Shown: piece by piece, positions 1-8,845 of the stretch
How the letters are laid out: every line of letters starts with the position of its first letter
Position numbering within the stretch: position 1 is the stretch's first letter
From: JBLWXV01 sp048267245
Lineage (GTDB): Bacteria > Bdellovibrionota > Bacteriovoracia > Bacteriovoracales > Bacteriovoracaceae
Length of the DNA stretch: 64,000 bases
Assembly (NCBI GenBank): GCA_048267245.1
Contig: JBLWXV010000001.1
Span: forward strand, 868,001 to 932,000
Direction: 5' to 3'
Notes under the pieces: model-generated
Seen by the model: only the letters and a program-made list of their open reading frames with translations
Databases searched by the model: none
Told to the model about the DNA's origin: nothing
Program-made: the position numbers and the translations under genes

Positions 1-390
1 GCTCAGTCGGTTGTGGATAAACTTCCTCCAGAGCTTAAGGGGATGACATTTGGAATGGATATTGCGGCACTCGAAGATGGCAGTGTGCGCATGATCGAAT
101 CAAATGCCCAGGGAAATTCAGGCTTTCTTGCCTATGATGTGAGAAGCGTAAAAGAGCTCGACAAATTCCTGCTGAAGTATCCTCGGCTGGTTGAAGAGGG
201 CGAGATTTCTCTTGGAATGAGTCGAGAGGATCAGGTGAAGTACATTCACAAATTTATCGAAGGTGAGTTGAACCTCGATTTAGATAGCCACTATCCTCAC
301 TTGGTCTTTAAGCAAGATGGAGTGACTCGGTTTCTGCGGCTAGATACAGGCTGTACCCCATTAATGATTCCCCTGTTGCTGGCCAAGTGA
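1..390 (+). CDS. ATP-grasp-like protein, C-terminal fragment (5' end outside window)
   Basis: The reading frame is open from base 1 and stops at TGA 388-390, so only the last 129 codons are seen. The visible part contains an acidic strand followed by IESNAQGNSGFL, the metal-binding end of an ATP-grasp fold, and then a helical tail with GEISLGMS. It aligns almost position for position with the C-terminal domain of the next gene, where the matching stretch is IETNPQGNSGFL and GEISLGMS, so the two are tandem paralogues 19 bp apart and probably one transcript. By analogy it would be the C-terminal ATP-dependent carboxylate-amine ligase domain of a second large protein. The upstream domains cannot be seen, and the substrate is unknown. 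Confidence 0.7.
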   Translation, partial: AQSVVDKLPPELKGMTFGMDIAALEDGSVRMIESNAQGNSGFLAYDVRSVKELDKFLLKYPRLVEEGEISLGMSREDQVKYIHKFIEGELNLDLDSHYPHLVFKQDGVTRFLRLDTGCTPLMIPLLLAK

Positions 391-409
391 TGATTTGGAG
401 AATATGAAA

Positions 410-3400
410 ATGAAACTTAAAGCTATGGCACTCATTCTCCTGGTAGGATTTAGTTGTACAAGCACTAATGATTACTCGCTTAAAAGCCGCGATCCAGCTT
501 GCGATTCGAGTGATGTAAGTTGTTTTACCACCAACAGCTCGCTTTCAATGATTCCAGCGAGCGAAAGCGCTTACGGCATTGCTGGTGCCGATAGTTGGGT
601 GGCGAATGCAACAAAGCAAGTCATCGAAGAAATTGATATTCGAAGTGAGCTTCCCCCTGCTCAATTAACAGAGCCGCGTGAGATTGAGATTAAGGCGACT
701 CGGAATGCGCTGACTAAGGGTGTCTTCTATAAAGATGGTATCGTTGAAATTTCAGATTACTCGCTCTTTCTCACTGATAAGCTCATTGCCGCAAAGGTTC
801 TTGAGCACTATCTTGGCGAGGAATTTTCAACATTTCATATGAAGACCGTTGGGCTCAAGGAGTTCCTTGAGCACAACCGCATCGTCGATAGTAACGGTAA
901 GGTCATCCGCTCAAAGAAGATGATTATTGAAATCTTAAAGATTGAATTTCCAAATGGATTTATTGCGAAGCCACCCGTCGGTTATGATTCAAACGGAAAG
1001 TCATTCTTTTCTGATATTGAAGAAGTTGCTGAGCTCATCGTTAAAGCTGACAACGAATTCTATGATCAAAAAGACTTTAAGTCTCCCTTCAAAGCTGATT
1101 TTGCCCGCAGATTTACAAGCGGTGAGAAATTTATTTTTCAGGCCAAGCTAGATGGAGCTATGGGCGTCTCCACAGACAGAGCAGCGGGTAGTTTTGATGA
1201 GTACCGCGTTCACTCTTTTTATAACAAGGTTGTCGAGGGAGCGACTCTCAACCGTTGGGACGGAAAAAATTCGAAAGAAGACATTATCAAAGTGAACGCC
1301 TTTGTTCAGGAGATGCTCAACAAGCTTCCGGCCTCTATGAGCAATCGCCAAGGGTGGTCATTTGATGTCTTTAAACTCCCCAATGGGCAATTAAAGGTTA
1401 TTGAAATTAACACCAATAGAGGACTTCTCGCCAATTGGTCTGATTGGTTAAGGCACCCATGGGTTCTTGGAGCTTATGTTCGCCATCTCGAAGAGCATTA
1501 CAGGTGGAAGTTTAAAGGATTTTCTGGCTGGCTACTGCGAAATAATATGGGAGGTCTCAAGCGCTACTGGTGGGATGATCGCGCCGGTCGTTGGCACGAT
1601 CTCAAACTTTGGTTTGGTGACAAGTTCTCACGTAAAATCGAAGCTACAAAAGCAGCTGAGGAGGCAACATATCTCTCTCGCATTGATACTTGTCAGAGCT
1701 TGTGGTGCTACAGTGGCAAAAAGTTTTTCAACCAAAAAAAGATGCCAAGAGTAGGACTTGAGGTTGAGCTTGGCGGTCTTGGAGAGAAGAAAATTGTAGA
1801 GATTCTTCAAAAAACTCTCGGGGCCACAGTTGAAGAGAAGGCCAAAGAATATGAGTACGTAGACTCAAAGTCTGGCAAGACGGTTAAGGCCTCCTGGTCT
1901 ACTTATAAGATTAAAGCGCCTGGAATGGCGCGAATCCATGTGAAGCCAGAGCCAAATACTCTTGATAACGGAGACTTTGCCAAGGCCGTGAGAGAGACTA
2001 AAACATTTGAAATCATCACCGACCCTTATAATTATGAGCAGGTGCAGAAATTTCAAAAAGCGCTAGATGCTCTTAAAGCTGCCGGAGCAGTGGGAACTCA
2101 CTCTGATATGCCTGTCTCAATTCAGGTGAATGTGGAAATGATTGATGATCGCAACCCCAAAGTGGCGATAAATGATATCCTCTCGATTTTAAGAAATTAC
2201 TACCGCCCAGAGCACTATGAGCAAATCAGTGAGGAGATTCCACTTCCGCGCTCGCGCGAAGCTTATGTCGGACCCTATAGCCCAGGAATGATGGAGCGTT
2301 TATTTGATGAAAAATATGCTCCAACCTTTGAAGAGTTTTACGATGACTTCTTCTATCGCCAAAGTGCTGAATATCTAGAGTTTGAAGGCGCTTGGAGTGA
2401 TCCAATTGAAGAAGTATCCGGCTTTATTAAGGCCAATCTTAAAAAGGACGACTTCACAAAAATTTTGCGCGTCTTTAAGTGGAATGACATTCGCATCTCC
2501 TCACTTCTTATTGGCAATCGCCCAGATGAGTGGATGAGTAAGTACCTGCTCGATTCGGGTTGGGTCGCTCCACATCCGGTCTTTGAGTTTAGAAGACCAA
2601 ATAATAATTTTAATGTGCTAGATGCGGTGAGAAGCGCCGTCGGAGTGGTAGAGCGCAGTCGCGAAGTGGGGGCATTTAGTTTTGAAGCTGTCCTTGCTGC
2701 TGAACATGGTCTCAAGGCCGGTGATGTGAAGCGCTTACTAAGTATCTCTGATGCTGATTCTAAACCCTTTGTCGTGAGCCAAGTGCTTGGTGATCGAAGT
2801 GACTTAGTGGCGAGTGAGCAAGCTGATCTCAAGGCAGTGGATGAGGTGAGATCATCTCGAAACCTCTTAATTGAAGTTCCCATGAATTCAAGTATTGATA
2901 AGCCTTTTGTCGTTCCCGGAGAAAGTGTAGTTTGGCATAGACTTGGTTCTACCTCACAAAGTGTAGTGGGCAAGTACAATCCCGCGCTCGTGAATGCCAA
3001 TGTGGGAACTATTCTCGAGAATAAATTTGTCGAAGCCAAGTTCTGGGAGAAGTATGCTCCGGGTGCTATGCCTAAGACTACCTTGCTCTCGGAAATCGTC
3101 ACTCCTAAGCGCGCTGTTGATGAGGTTTTGAGTACTCTCAATGCCCAGTATCCTAAGGGATGGGTTATTAAGGGAACATACGACAATAATACCGATGCAA
3201 AGTACCTAATCACTAATGATACTGATATCAAGGGTGAACTTGCGAAGTTTGAAGCCTCAAAAGAGGAATTTCTCGATTATTTGGCCAAAATGAAGAATGA
3301 ATTCGAGCACACTGATCCGGATCTCTTTAATGAGAAATTAAAGGCAAGATCAGAGTACAACGGATGGCGTATAAACCGCATCCTAAAGAAGCCCTTTCGC

Positions 3401-3964
3401 GGCATGGTTCAGGAGCGCCTTGATCTCGATGTTGAATATCGGGTGGAGGTGATTGCGGGCAAGGTACTAGGCCGTGAGTCGACTGTTCCGCGCTACTACT
3501 ATGGCGATGGAAGCGACCACTTGCCAGACAATTATTGGAGCCAGGATAAGAATCTTGGAAGAGTTGAAAAGTACGCACAAAGTGTTGTCGATCAATTGCC
3601 AGAGCACCTTAAAGGGATGACCTTTGCGATGGATGTTGTCATTCTAAAGGATGGCACCCTTAAGTTGATTGAAACAAACCCACAGGGAAATTCGGGCTTT
3701 CTCTTTCTCGATCACCGCGCTCATAAGCTACTCGAGGAATTTCTCCTCTCATATCCGCAAGCCCTAAAGAGTGGAGAGATCAGTCTTGGTATGAGTGAAG
3801 GCGATCAAATGCGCTACCTCAGAGATCTCTTGCAAGGGGATTTGAAATTAGATCTTGAGGAGCAATTTCCTCATCTCAAATTCACTCCCAAAGGGCTTCT
3901 CTATACTGCCGGTGAGTTTGGCGACAAATCCTGCGAAGCCCTTGCAGCGGCGCTACTTAAGTAG
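410..3964 (+). CDS. Large lipoprotein with ATP-grasp / amidoligase-like / ATP-grasp domains
   Basis: I place the start at ATG 410, nine bases after the TTTGGAG ribosome site; TTG 395 and ATG 404 are alternatives. A basic hydrophobic leader ends in VGFSC, a possible but weak lipobox, so export is an inference. Residues about 180-340 look like an ATP-grasp domain (FIAKPPVGYDSNG, VIEINTNRG). Residues about 446-575 resemble the COOH-NH2 ligase (amidoligase_2) pattern: VGLEVELGG gives an ExE motif, then FEIITDP, then SIQVNVEM. Residues about 915-1100 are a second ATP-grasp (GWVIKGTYDN, MVQERLDLDVEYRVEV, IETNPQGNSG) that matches the truncated upstream gene. Such proteins ligate carboxylates to amines, so a peptide-ligating role is plausible, but the substrate is unknown. 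An ATP-using ligase outside the cytoplasm would be odd. The 3' end overlaps the convergent gene by 12 bp. Confidence 0.65.
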   Translation: MKLKAMALILLVGFSCTSTNDYSLKSRDPACDSSDVSCFTTNSSLSMIPASESAYGIAGADSWVANATKQVIEEIDIRSELPPAQLTEPREIEIKATRNALTKGVFYKDGIVEISDYSLFLTDKLIAAKVLEHYLGEEFSTFHMKTVGLKEFLEHNRIVDSNGKVIRSKKMIIEILKIEFPNGFIAKPPVGYDSNGKSFFSDIEEVAELIVKADNEFYDQKDFKSPFKADFARRFTSGEKFIFQAKLDGAMGVSTDRAAGSFDEYRVHSFYNKVVEGATLNRWDGKNSKEDIIKVNAFVQEMLNKLPASMSNRQGWSFDVFKLPNGQLKVIEINTNRGLLANWSDWLRHPWVLGAYVRHLEEHYRWKFKGFSGWLLRNNMGGLKRYWWDDRAGRWHDLKLWFGDKFSRKIEATKAAEEATYLSRIDTCQSLWCYSGKKFFNQKKMPRVGLEVELGGLGEKKIVEILQKTLGATVEEKAKEYEYVDSKSGKTVKASWSTYKIKAPGMARIHVKPEPNTLDNGDFAKAVRETKTFEIITDPYNYEQVQKFQKALDALKAAGAVGTHSDMPVSIQVNVEMIDDRNPKVAINDILSILRNYYRPEHYEQISEEIPLPRSREAYVGPYSPGMMERLFDEKYAPTFEEFYDDFFYRQSAEYLEFEGAWSDPIEEVSGFIKANLKKDDFTKILRVFKWNDIRISSLLIGNRPDEWMSKYLLDSGWVAPHPVFEFRRPNNNFNVLDAVRSAVGVVERSREVGAFSFEAVLAAEHGLKAGDVKRLLSISDADSKPFVVSQVLGDRSDLVASEQADLKAVDEVRSSRNLLIEVPMNSSIDKPFVVPGESVVWHRLGSTSQSVVGKYNPALVNANVGTILENKFVEAKFWEKYAPGAMPKTTLLSEIVTPKRAVDEVLSTLNAQYPKGWVIKGTYDNNTDAKYLITNDTDIKGELAKFEASKEEFLDYLAKMKNEFEHTDPDLFNEKLKARSEYNGWRINRILKKPFRGMVQERLDLDVEYRVEVIAGKVLGRESTVPRYYYGDGSDHLPDNYWSQDKNLGRVEKYAQSVVDQLPEHLKGMTFAMDVVILKDGTLKLIETNPQGNSGFLFLDHRAHKLLEEFLLSYPQALKSGEISLGMSEGDQMRYLRDLLQGDLKLDLEEQFPHLKFTPKGLLYTAGEFGDKSCEALAAALLK

Positions 3965-5053
3965 AAGTGTTCCAGGGAAGTACTTAACTTTTTTAAGTGC
4001 TTCTCCCTTCTTCTTTTCTTTTTCGTATTTAATTTTCTGCTGCGTAAAGCGAAGCTTCTTGGCGTTCTTTTGTACCCATTCCTTTACTTCAGGAGTACAA
4101 AAGCGACTATCCGAGTTGCCACGAGCACAGTCTTCTACACCTTCGTAAAAGGCCCAAATATTCTCTGGGTGATAGAAGCTAAGAGGACGCGTCTTATCTC
4201 CAGGCTTTGACCAGCTACCTGCGAAGATAATCTTATTCACACTCACTTCTTTTCCGGTGTCATCTCCACCAATAAAGCTCTCGCCAACTTCCAAGTTTAC
4301 ACGCCAGAGCTTATCAAAAATCGGATCGAAGACGCCTGCAGCTTTGAGAAAGCCCGAGGCAAATGAGCTACAGCCTCCACCCATGCGCGCCTCTACAACC
4401 GTGAGCCCCTCGCTCTTAATCTTTTGATAAACTTGGTAGGGATCATAATTAAAGCTAAAGTAGAGCGGCTGGTTGGGCGCCATCGTGACATACTCTTCTC
4501 TCGTTGGGGCTTCAAGATAGCTCTTGGCCCTAAAAGTCTCGTAGTAGTCCACAGCGCGCTCGCACTGCTCGGGAGTCACGGCAAAGCTCATATACTTTGG
4601 AGTCATGCGCTTGATTTTGCCACTGCCATCTCTGATTAGTCGGCCGCGGTGATCGCCGATGAGCATTCTTACGTAGCTAGAAGCTTGAATGTAGCCGTCA
4701 GGATATTCGCGAAAGAGTACCCCAAGTCCGAGTCGATCTTCAAAGAGATCAATCTTATCTTGCTCCATTGAGTACTGACCTGATAGTCCAGCAAAAAAAC
4801 TATGCTCAGCGCCCGTTGTGTCTTTGCAGTCTACTCTTGCTACGGCGTGGCCCATGCCACCTTTATGCATCTGGAGAAATTTATTGCCAACGTATTGCTT
4901 GGCAAAGGACTTTCCAAAGCTTGCCACCATAGAGCGTGGGCTCTTGAATTTAATGAATTTCTGGGCCGGATTAACAAAGAGGGTGATAGTGCCACTCTCG
5001 CTGGCAAGGGCCGAAGTGCTCAGTACGCTTAGAAGTAAGAATAATTTTTTCAT
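3953..5053 (-). CDS. Secreted protein, possible permuted papain-like/NlpC amidase
   Basis: The 366-residue product has a clear signal peptide (MKKLFLLLSVLSTSALASES). A GMGHAVARVDC segment near residue 68 supplies a His, and GGGCSSFASGFLKAAG near residue 230 supplies a Cys at the start of a helix. The order His then Cys is that of circularly permuted papain-like (YiiX/NlpC-type) peptidases or amidases; this fold call is an inference from the two motifs. The gene converges on the amidoligase-like gene and shares its last 12 bp. Proteins of this kind are often encoded beside ATP-grasp/amidoligase genes, which fits a role in cutting or capping the same peptide product. No Shine-Dalgarno is visible before the ATG. 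Confidence 0.55.
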   Translation of the reverse strand: MKKLFLLLSVLSTSALASESGTITLFVNPAQKFIKFKSPRSMVASFGKSFAKQYVGNKFLQMHKGGMGHAVARVDCKDTTGAEHSFFAGLSGQYSMEQDKIDLFEDRLGLGVLFREYPDGYIQASSYVRMLIGDHRGRLIRDGSGKIKRMTPKYMSFAVTPEQCERAVDYYETFRAKSYLEAPTREEYVTMAPNQPLYFSFNYDPYQVYQKIKSEGLTVVEARMGGGCSSFASGFLKAAGVFDPIFDKLWRVNLEVGESFIGGDDTGKEVSVNKIIFAGSWSKPGDKTRPLSFYHPENIWAFYEGVEDCARGNSDSRFCTPEVKEWVQKNAKKLRFTQQKIKYEKEKKKGEALKKVKYFPGTLLLK

Positions 5054-5115
5054 TTTGAGCGTTTACCTAAGTTTAGAATTCAATTCAAGGACACTAGAAT
5101 CTCTATAGGGAGTCA

Positions 5116-5328
5116 TTATTGATCTTTGTAAACACCACTTTTAGCGAGCTCGCTGAGCTGATCTAAGTTTCCAAGCACTCGCTCTCTTCTGGCATACATA
5201 AGCTCTAGCGCCTGGCGCGCTATCTCTGGGAGTTCAGGAAGATTTCGCAGGGTTCCCGCGGCTTCAATGATTGAGATCATGTCAGAGCGCAGATCGTGTT
5301 TGAGTTTACTGAATTGTTGTTGATCCAT
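5116..5328 (-). CDS. Stand-alone histidine-kinase dimerisation (H-box)-like small protein
   Basis: The 70-residue product starts at the ATG ending at 5328, five bases after a GGAGG; the longer open frame upstream lacks such a site. Its N-terminus, FSKLKHDLRSDMISI, matches the H-box of HisKA domains (phosphoacceptor His followed by D/E-L-R). The rest can form a second helix, giving a two-helix DHp hairpin with no ATPase domain. It overlaps the 3' end of the response-regulator gene by 23 bp, so translation is probably coupled. Inference: a phosphotransfer or dimerisation partner for that regulator. It could also be an unrelated two-helix protein, because such a short motif is weak evidence. Confidence 0.6.
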   Translation of the reverse strand: MDQQQFSKLKHDLRSDMISIIEAAGTLRNLPELPEIARQALELMYARRERVLGNLDQLSELAKSGVYKDQ

Positions 5329-6679
5329 AGGGACCTCCACTAGAGAGCTTGCCAAGTTCTTTACTGATCATGGACTTGCTAACTCCAAGAATTTTTGCAG
5401 CGTCGCTTTGATTTTGAGCCTCAGCTAGAATGCTCTCAATGGCGGCGCGCTTAATTTCTTCGCTAAAATTCTTGAGCCCGCGCTCTTTTAAAAACTCAAG
5501 TTGCTCGGAAGTTAACTCGAAGCCTGGCGAATTTCTTCCAAGCGGTTTTTGCACCTGAGAGGGAAGATCCCTAAGAGAAATGACTCCAAGTCCTGCTACT
5601 GACCAATTTTCAACCATGTCGGAGATTTCTCTGACATTGGCTGGATAGCTATAACCTAGTAATGCCTCTTTAACTTCATTTGAGAGCACCATCTTTCTCT
5701 CGCGCTTAGCTAGTTCAAATGCGAATAGGGCAAGGATGTCTTCTCTGCGCTCTCTAAGCGCTGGAATATGAAGAACAAAGGTCTTAATACGGTAATAGAG
5801 ATCTCGGCGAAATTCTCTTTTGGCGACTAGCTCTTCAATCGGCTCACAGGTGGCGCAGATCACTCTAAAAGAAATATGCTTTGGTTCCTCACTGCCCACT
5901 GGATAGATGACTCCAGTTTCAATCGCAGTCAGAAGCTTTTGCTGTGCCTTGGATGAAAGGGCGTGAACTTCGTCTAGAAAGAGAGTTCCTCCCGAAGCTT
6001 TTTCAATGAGCCCCTTCTTATCTTTAAGTGCGCCTGTGAAGGAGCCCTTCACGTGACCAAAGAGTTCTGACTCAATCATGGACTCGGTAAATTGCGAGCA
6101 ATTTAGAGCAACGAAGGGGAGCGCATCCTGATCGGCGTTCAATTGACCAACCTCATGGATGAGCCTGGCCAAATGTGACTTCCCGGTTCCTGACTCACCA
6201 GTGATTAGAATTGATTTCTGAGAGAGATTTACTCTCTTCACAATTTCAAGTGTATCCGCGAGCACTGGGCTTTGGGTGACAAATTTTTCACTTAGGATTT
6301 TATCGATAGCACTTTGATTGCGACCGCTTTGAAACTTTTGAAAAATGAGTTCAAGTGCGCGACTTGAGACGGGCTTGGCGAGATAGTCCATGCAGCCCAC
6401 GTGGTAGCCATTGGAGACGATCTCATCAGTTTCATTTGAACTTACTATGACGTTGTAGACGCCAAGCTTCTTGGTGAGGGCCACCACCTCAAGTCCAATG
6501 AGTCGCTCCTCTAGGTCGAGATCGATGAAGGCCAAATCGTAGTGGGTGTGAGCAAGCATGGTGCGCGCTTGCTTTGCACTACTGGCGCATTCGACTAGCC
6601 CATAGGCACTTAGCTGGGCACTAAAGGCCAATTGCCAGAGAGGGTCGTCGTCAATGAGGAGGATATGTAGTTTTGCCAT
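5306..6679 (-). CDS. NtrC-family sigma-54-dependent response regulator
   Basis: The start is taken at ATG 6679; an in-frame TTG lies nine bases upstream. Residues 1-120 form a canonical receiver: LLIDDDP acidic pocket, phospho-acceptor Asp in AFIDLDL, and Lys in YLAKPV. Residues about 145-375 are the AAA+ sigma-54 activator core with Walker A GESGTGKSH, an ESELFGH segment, a GSFTGA loop (the usual form is GAFTGA) and Walker B GGTLFLDE. The C-terminus carries a Fis-type helix-turn-helix (QSDAAKILGVSKSMISKEL). Such proteins hydrolyse ATP to open sigma-54 promoters after binding an upstream enhancer. A sigma-54-like promoter with a dyad lies in the divergent intergenic space, so the operon at 6872-11416 is its likely target. 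The histidine-box protein follows in the same transcript. Confidence 0.93.
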   Translation of the reverse strand: MAKLHILLIDDDPLWQLAFSAQLSAYGLVECASSAKQARTMLAHTHYDLAFIDLDLEERLIGLEVVALTKKLGVYNVIVSSNETDEIVSNGYHVGCMDYLAKPVSSRALELIFQKFQSGRNQSAIDKILSEKFVTQSPVLADTLEIVKRVNLSQKSILITGESGTGKSHLARLIHEVGQLNADQDALPFVALNCSQFTESMIESELFGHVKGSFTGALKDKKGLIEKASGGTLFLDEVHALSSKAQQKLLTAIETGVIYPVGSEEPKHISFRVICATCEPIEELVAKREFRRDLYYRIKTFVLHIPALRERREDILALFAFELAKRERKMVLSNEVKEALLGYSYPANVREISDMVENWSVAGLGVISLRDLPSQVQKPLGRNSPGFELTSEQLEFLKERGLKNFSEEIKRAAIESILAEAQNQSDAAKILGVSKSMISKELGKLSSGGPYGSTTIQ

Positions 6680-6686
6680 GTGGCGC

Positions 6687-6716
6687 AAAATAGAATTTAG
6701 TGTTTACCTTTGTCAA
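6687..6716 (-). promoter_or_regulatory. Sigma-70-type promoter of the response-regulator gene, leaderless
   Basis: Read on the minus strand there is TTGACA, an 18-bp spacer, then TATTTT. The -10 box is only seven bases from the ATG at 6679, so transcription should begin at or next to the start codon. No Shine-Dalgarno is present. Confidence 0.5.
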
Positions 6717-6723
6717 CTCAGGG

Positions 6724-6737
6724 TTTCCAATTGGAAA
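6724..6737. promoter_or_regulatory. Perfect 14-bp dyad, candidate enhancer (UAS) for the NtrC-type activator
   Basis: TTTCCAATTGGAAA is a perfect palindrome. It lies about 109 bp upstream of the start predicted from the sigma-54 element at 6812, which is the usual distance for an NtrC-type enhancer. It also lies just upstream of the regulator's own promoter, so autoregulation is possible. Confidence 0.5.
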
Positions 6738-6811
6738 AACGTTTCATATCTGAATTAGCTCACTTCAATTTAATATCAGTAATTTACCTAATGACCTTCT
6801 GCGTTTTATTT

Positions 6812-6828
6812 TTGGCCTTGTGATTGCC
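6812..6828 (+). promoter_or_regulatory. Sigma-54 (-24/-12) promoter of the coiled-coil operon
   Basis: TTGGCC and TTGCC are spaced so that GG and GC are separated by exactly ten bases, the fixed sigma-54 geometry. Predicted transcription start is near 6839, 33 bases before the first ATG. The divergent neighbour encodes a sigma-54 activator. Confidence 0.65.
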
Positions 6829-6871
6829 TTAGGGCTTCGCGGGTAAGTGAACCCCCCAAAAAGGAGAACGT

Positions 6872-8824
6872 ATGAAATTGCTAAGTATCATGAAGATTGC
6901 TGGAGTCACTGCTGGTCTGGTCGCTCAAAGCGCTGGGGCAATGGTTGATCCAGGCGTCGATCTCACTCCACTTACGGATAAGCTAAGTGGAACCGAGGGA
7001 ATTGGGCCAATTGTGGCCGATAGTGAAAATCCAAAACAGCTCTACGTGAGACCAACGAGTAAGAAGTTTAAAGGACGCTTTTATCAAACATCAGGAGCGA
7101 TCAATTGCAATGAGCTCTTTGAAATGCGCCAGCTTACTTATCGCTATCCCACAGAAGAGGAGTTTGACCGAGTTATTCGCGGCAATCAGGTATATTCGCC
7201 GGCATTTGAGGCGAATGTGGGAATATTTGCCAAGGCAACTGGATTGATCACTGAGCTCAACCGGGCCAAGAAGAAAGTGAGTCAATATATTAACGATCAT
7301 AAAGAAGAGTATGGTCGCTATGAATCTACTCGCGCAGAGTTCGACTTAGTCAAAGGTGAACTAAGTCGTGCCCAAGAGAAGATGGAAAAATTGCAGCGAG
7401 ATCTTATTGCTGCAATGGCGATAGCTACTTCTGAAGCTGAAAAAGCAGAAATTCGCGCTGATTTTAGAGCAAGAATTATTGAGCTTTCTAAGCGTGAAGT
7501 GGAAATTTATGAGCGCCATGAAACGGCTTCAATTCTTTATTCGGCGGCACTCGCTGATTGGGCGCCCTACCGCGATGAACTCGAGTGGCTGACTAAAATT
7601 GAAAGAAGCTTGAGTCAGAGCTTTGAAAATTCTCAAAAGCTTGCTGAGGAATCTCTTAATCGCAGCGAGAGACTCATTAGCGCGCTAGAGTCTAAGTCGA
7701 TTGGTTATGCGAGTGCTTCGTATAGCTTCAACCCAAATAGTGAAATCAACGAGCTCTATAAGAGAATGCGTGAAGCTAGTGTAGAGGGATATAGTGTCAC
7801 TTCTCTTCCTGTCTTTAACGTTCGGCTAAATCCTGGAGTGACTAAGAATGTACGCGCGGCCAGCGATAACGTCTCTGGGGTGAATTATGAAATGATCACC
7901 TATAACTTCCCAGAGCAAACCAGACAGATTTTGATTGGCAACGGGCAAGAAAGAAGAGTGGAGTTTCCACTAATCTATGAAAATCAAGAGGGGCAAGATC
8001 GCGAGCGAATCAGCTTTCTGATGGCCGATCTCGATGGGAGCTTTGGAGGAGCGCAAAGTTTTGAGGTTCCCGTTACGATGGGGGCGATCTGTGGATATCC
8101 CATCACTGATAAGAAGAAGTATGAATATACAGATGAGGATGGAAATTTCTTTTCTCGCGATGTCACGGTAACTGAGTATAAGAGTCCTTCTCCCAATCAA
8201 CCTGTGTTTGTTCAAAATGTGGCGCTTCGTTACAACTACTATGAAAAGGCAAAGCCCTTTTCTGGAAAGTGCCAGCTCAATCTCTCTCAGAGTTCTAATT
8301 ACTTTCGCTCGCGCGGATCAAAGAGCTCTTGGCGATGGTTTAAGAAAGTTACTCACTCTTGGGACGACACCACTCACAATCTTGCCACTGCAATGGGACT
8401 CAGCTGTGATGTGACTGAAGCCCCATTGGGTAGAAATGAGGTTGAATCTAGGCAAATGATCGAGGAAATGAAGAATATGCTCTATCAAGATATGTTCTCA
8501 ATGTTTCTCATGACCTATGCCAAAGACTACAAAGTTCAAGCTGTTGAACCAACTGTTTCAGATGAACGTCCTCAGCTCTTTGGAAACCTAGGTAATGGAA
8601 TCATGAATATCTGTGGCTCCAACAAGGGATGTCAGATTGCCAACGTGGTTCTTAAAACGATGGATGAGCTTGTAGGCTCGAGACACTCTGGTGCAACTTC
8701 AAATAGAACGACAAGCACGGGAACTCTTACTCGCGATCTCTCGCTCCAGTCCTATATTGTACAGGAAGGTTTTGCAGATTTTGAGATGAGAGTCTGTGTC
8801 GATCATTCAAAGTGCGATGAGTAA
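6872..8824 (+). CDS. Secreted protein of unknown function with central coiled coil
   Basis: The 650-residue product starts at an ATG after AAGGAG and has a signal peptide ending about QSAGA. Residues about 125-275 are rich in Glu, Lys, Leu and Arg with heptad-like spacing and should form a long coiled coil. The remainder looks like beta-rich extracellular sequence with several Cys residues (for example CGYP, KCQLN, CDVTE, CGSNKGC), which suggests disulphides. The coiled-coil part (YINDHKEEYGRY, then WAPYRDELEWLTKIERSL) is matched in the last gene of the operon (YLEENREVYGQY, WSPYQEYLGQIQDLERSL), so the two share a module. It is the first gene behind the sigma-54 promoter. I do not recognise the family. 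Confidence 0.75.
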   Translation: MKLLSIMKIAGVTAGLVAQSAGAMVDPGVDLTPLTDKLSGTEGIGPIVADSENPKQLYVRPTSKKFKGRFYQTSGAINCNELFEMRQLTYRYPTEEEFDRVIRGNQVYSPAFEANVGIFAKATGLITELNRAKKKVSQYINDHKEEYGRYESTRAEFDLVKGELSRAQEKMEKLQRDLIAAMAIATSEAEKAEIRADFRARIIELSKREVEIYERHETASILYSAALADWAPYRDELEWLTKIERSLSQSFENSQKLAEESLNRSERLISALESKSIGYASASYSFNPNSEINELYKRMREASVEGYSVTSLPVFNVRLNPGVTKNVRAASDNVSGVNYEMITYNFPEQTRQILIGNGQERRVEFPLIYENQEGQDRERISFLMADLDGSFGGAQSFEVPVTMGAICGYPITDKKKYEYTDEDGNFFSRDVTVTEYKSPSPNQPVFVQNVALRYNYYEKAKPFSGKCQLNLSQSSNYFRSRGSKSSWRWFKKVTHSWDDTTHNLATAMGLSCDVTEAPLGRNEVESRQMIEEMKNMLYQDMFSMFLMTYAKDYKVQAVEPTVSDERPQLFGNLGNGIMNICGSNKGCQIANVVLKTMDELVGSRHSGATSNRTTSTGTLTRDLSLQSYIVQEGFADFEMRVCVDHSKCDE

Positions 8825-8845
8825 CTAAAAGTAGAGGAGATAGCG

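Noticed and set aside
2353..3231. 292-residue minus-strand frame inside the amidoligase-like gene
   Set aside because: It lies wholly inside the strongly coded plus-strand gene and is rich in Ser, Arg and Thr typical of shadow frames.
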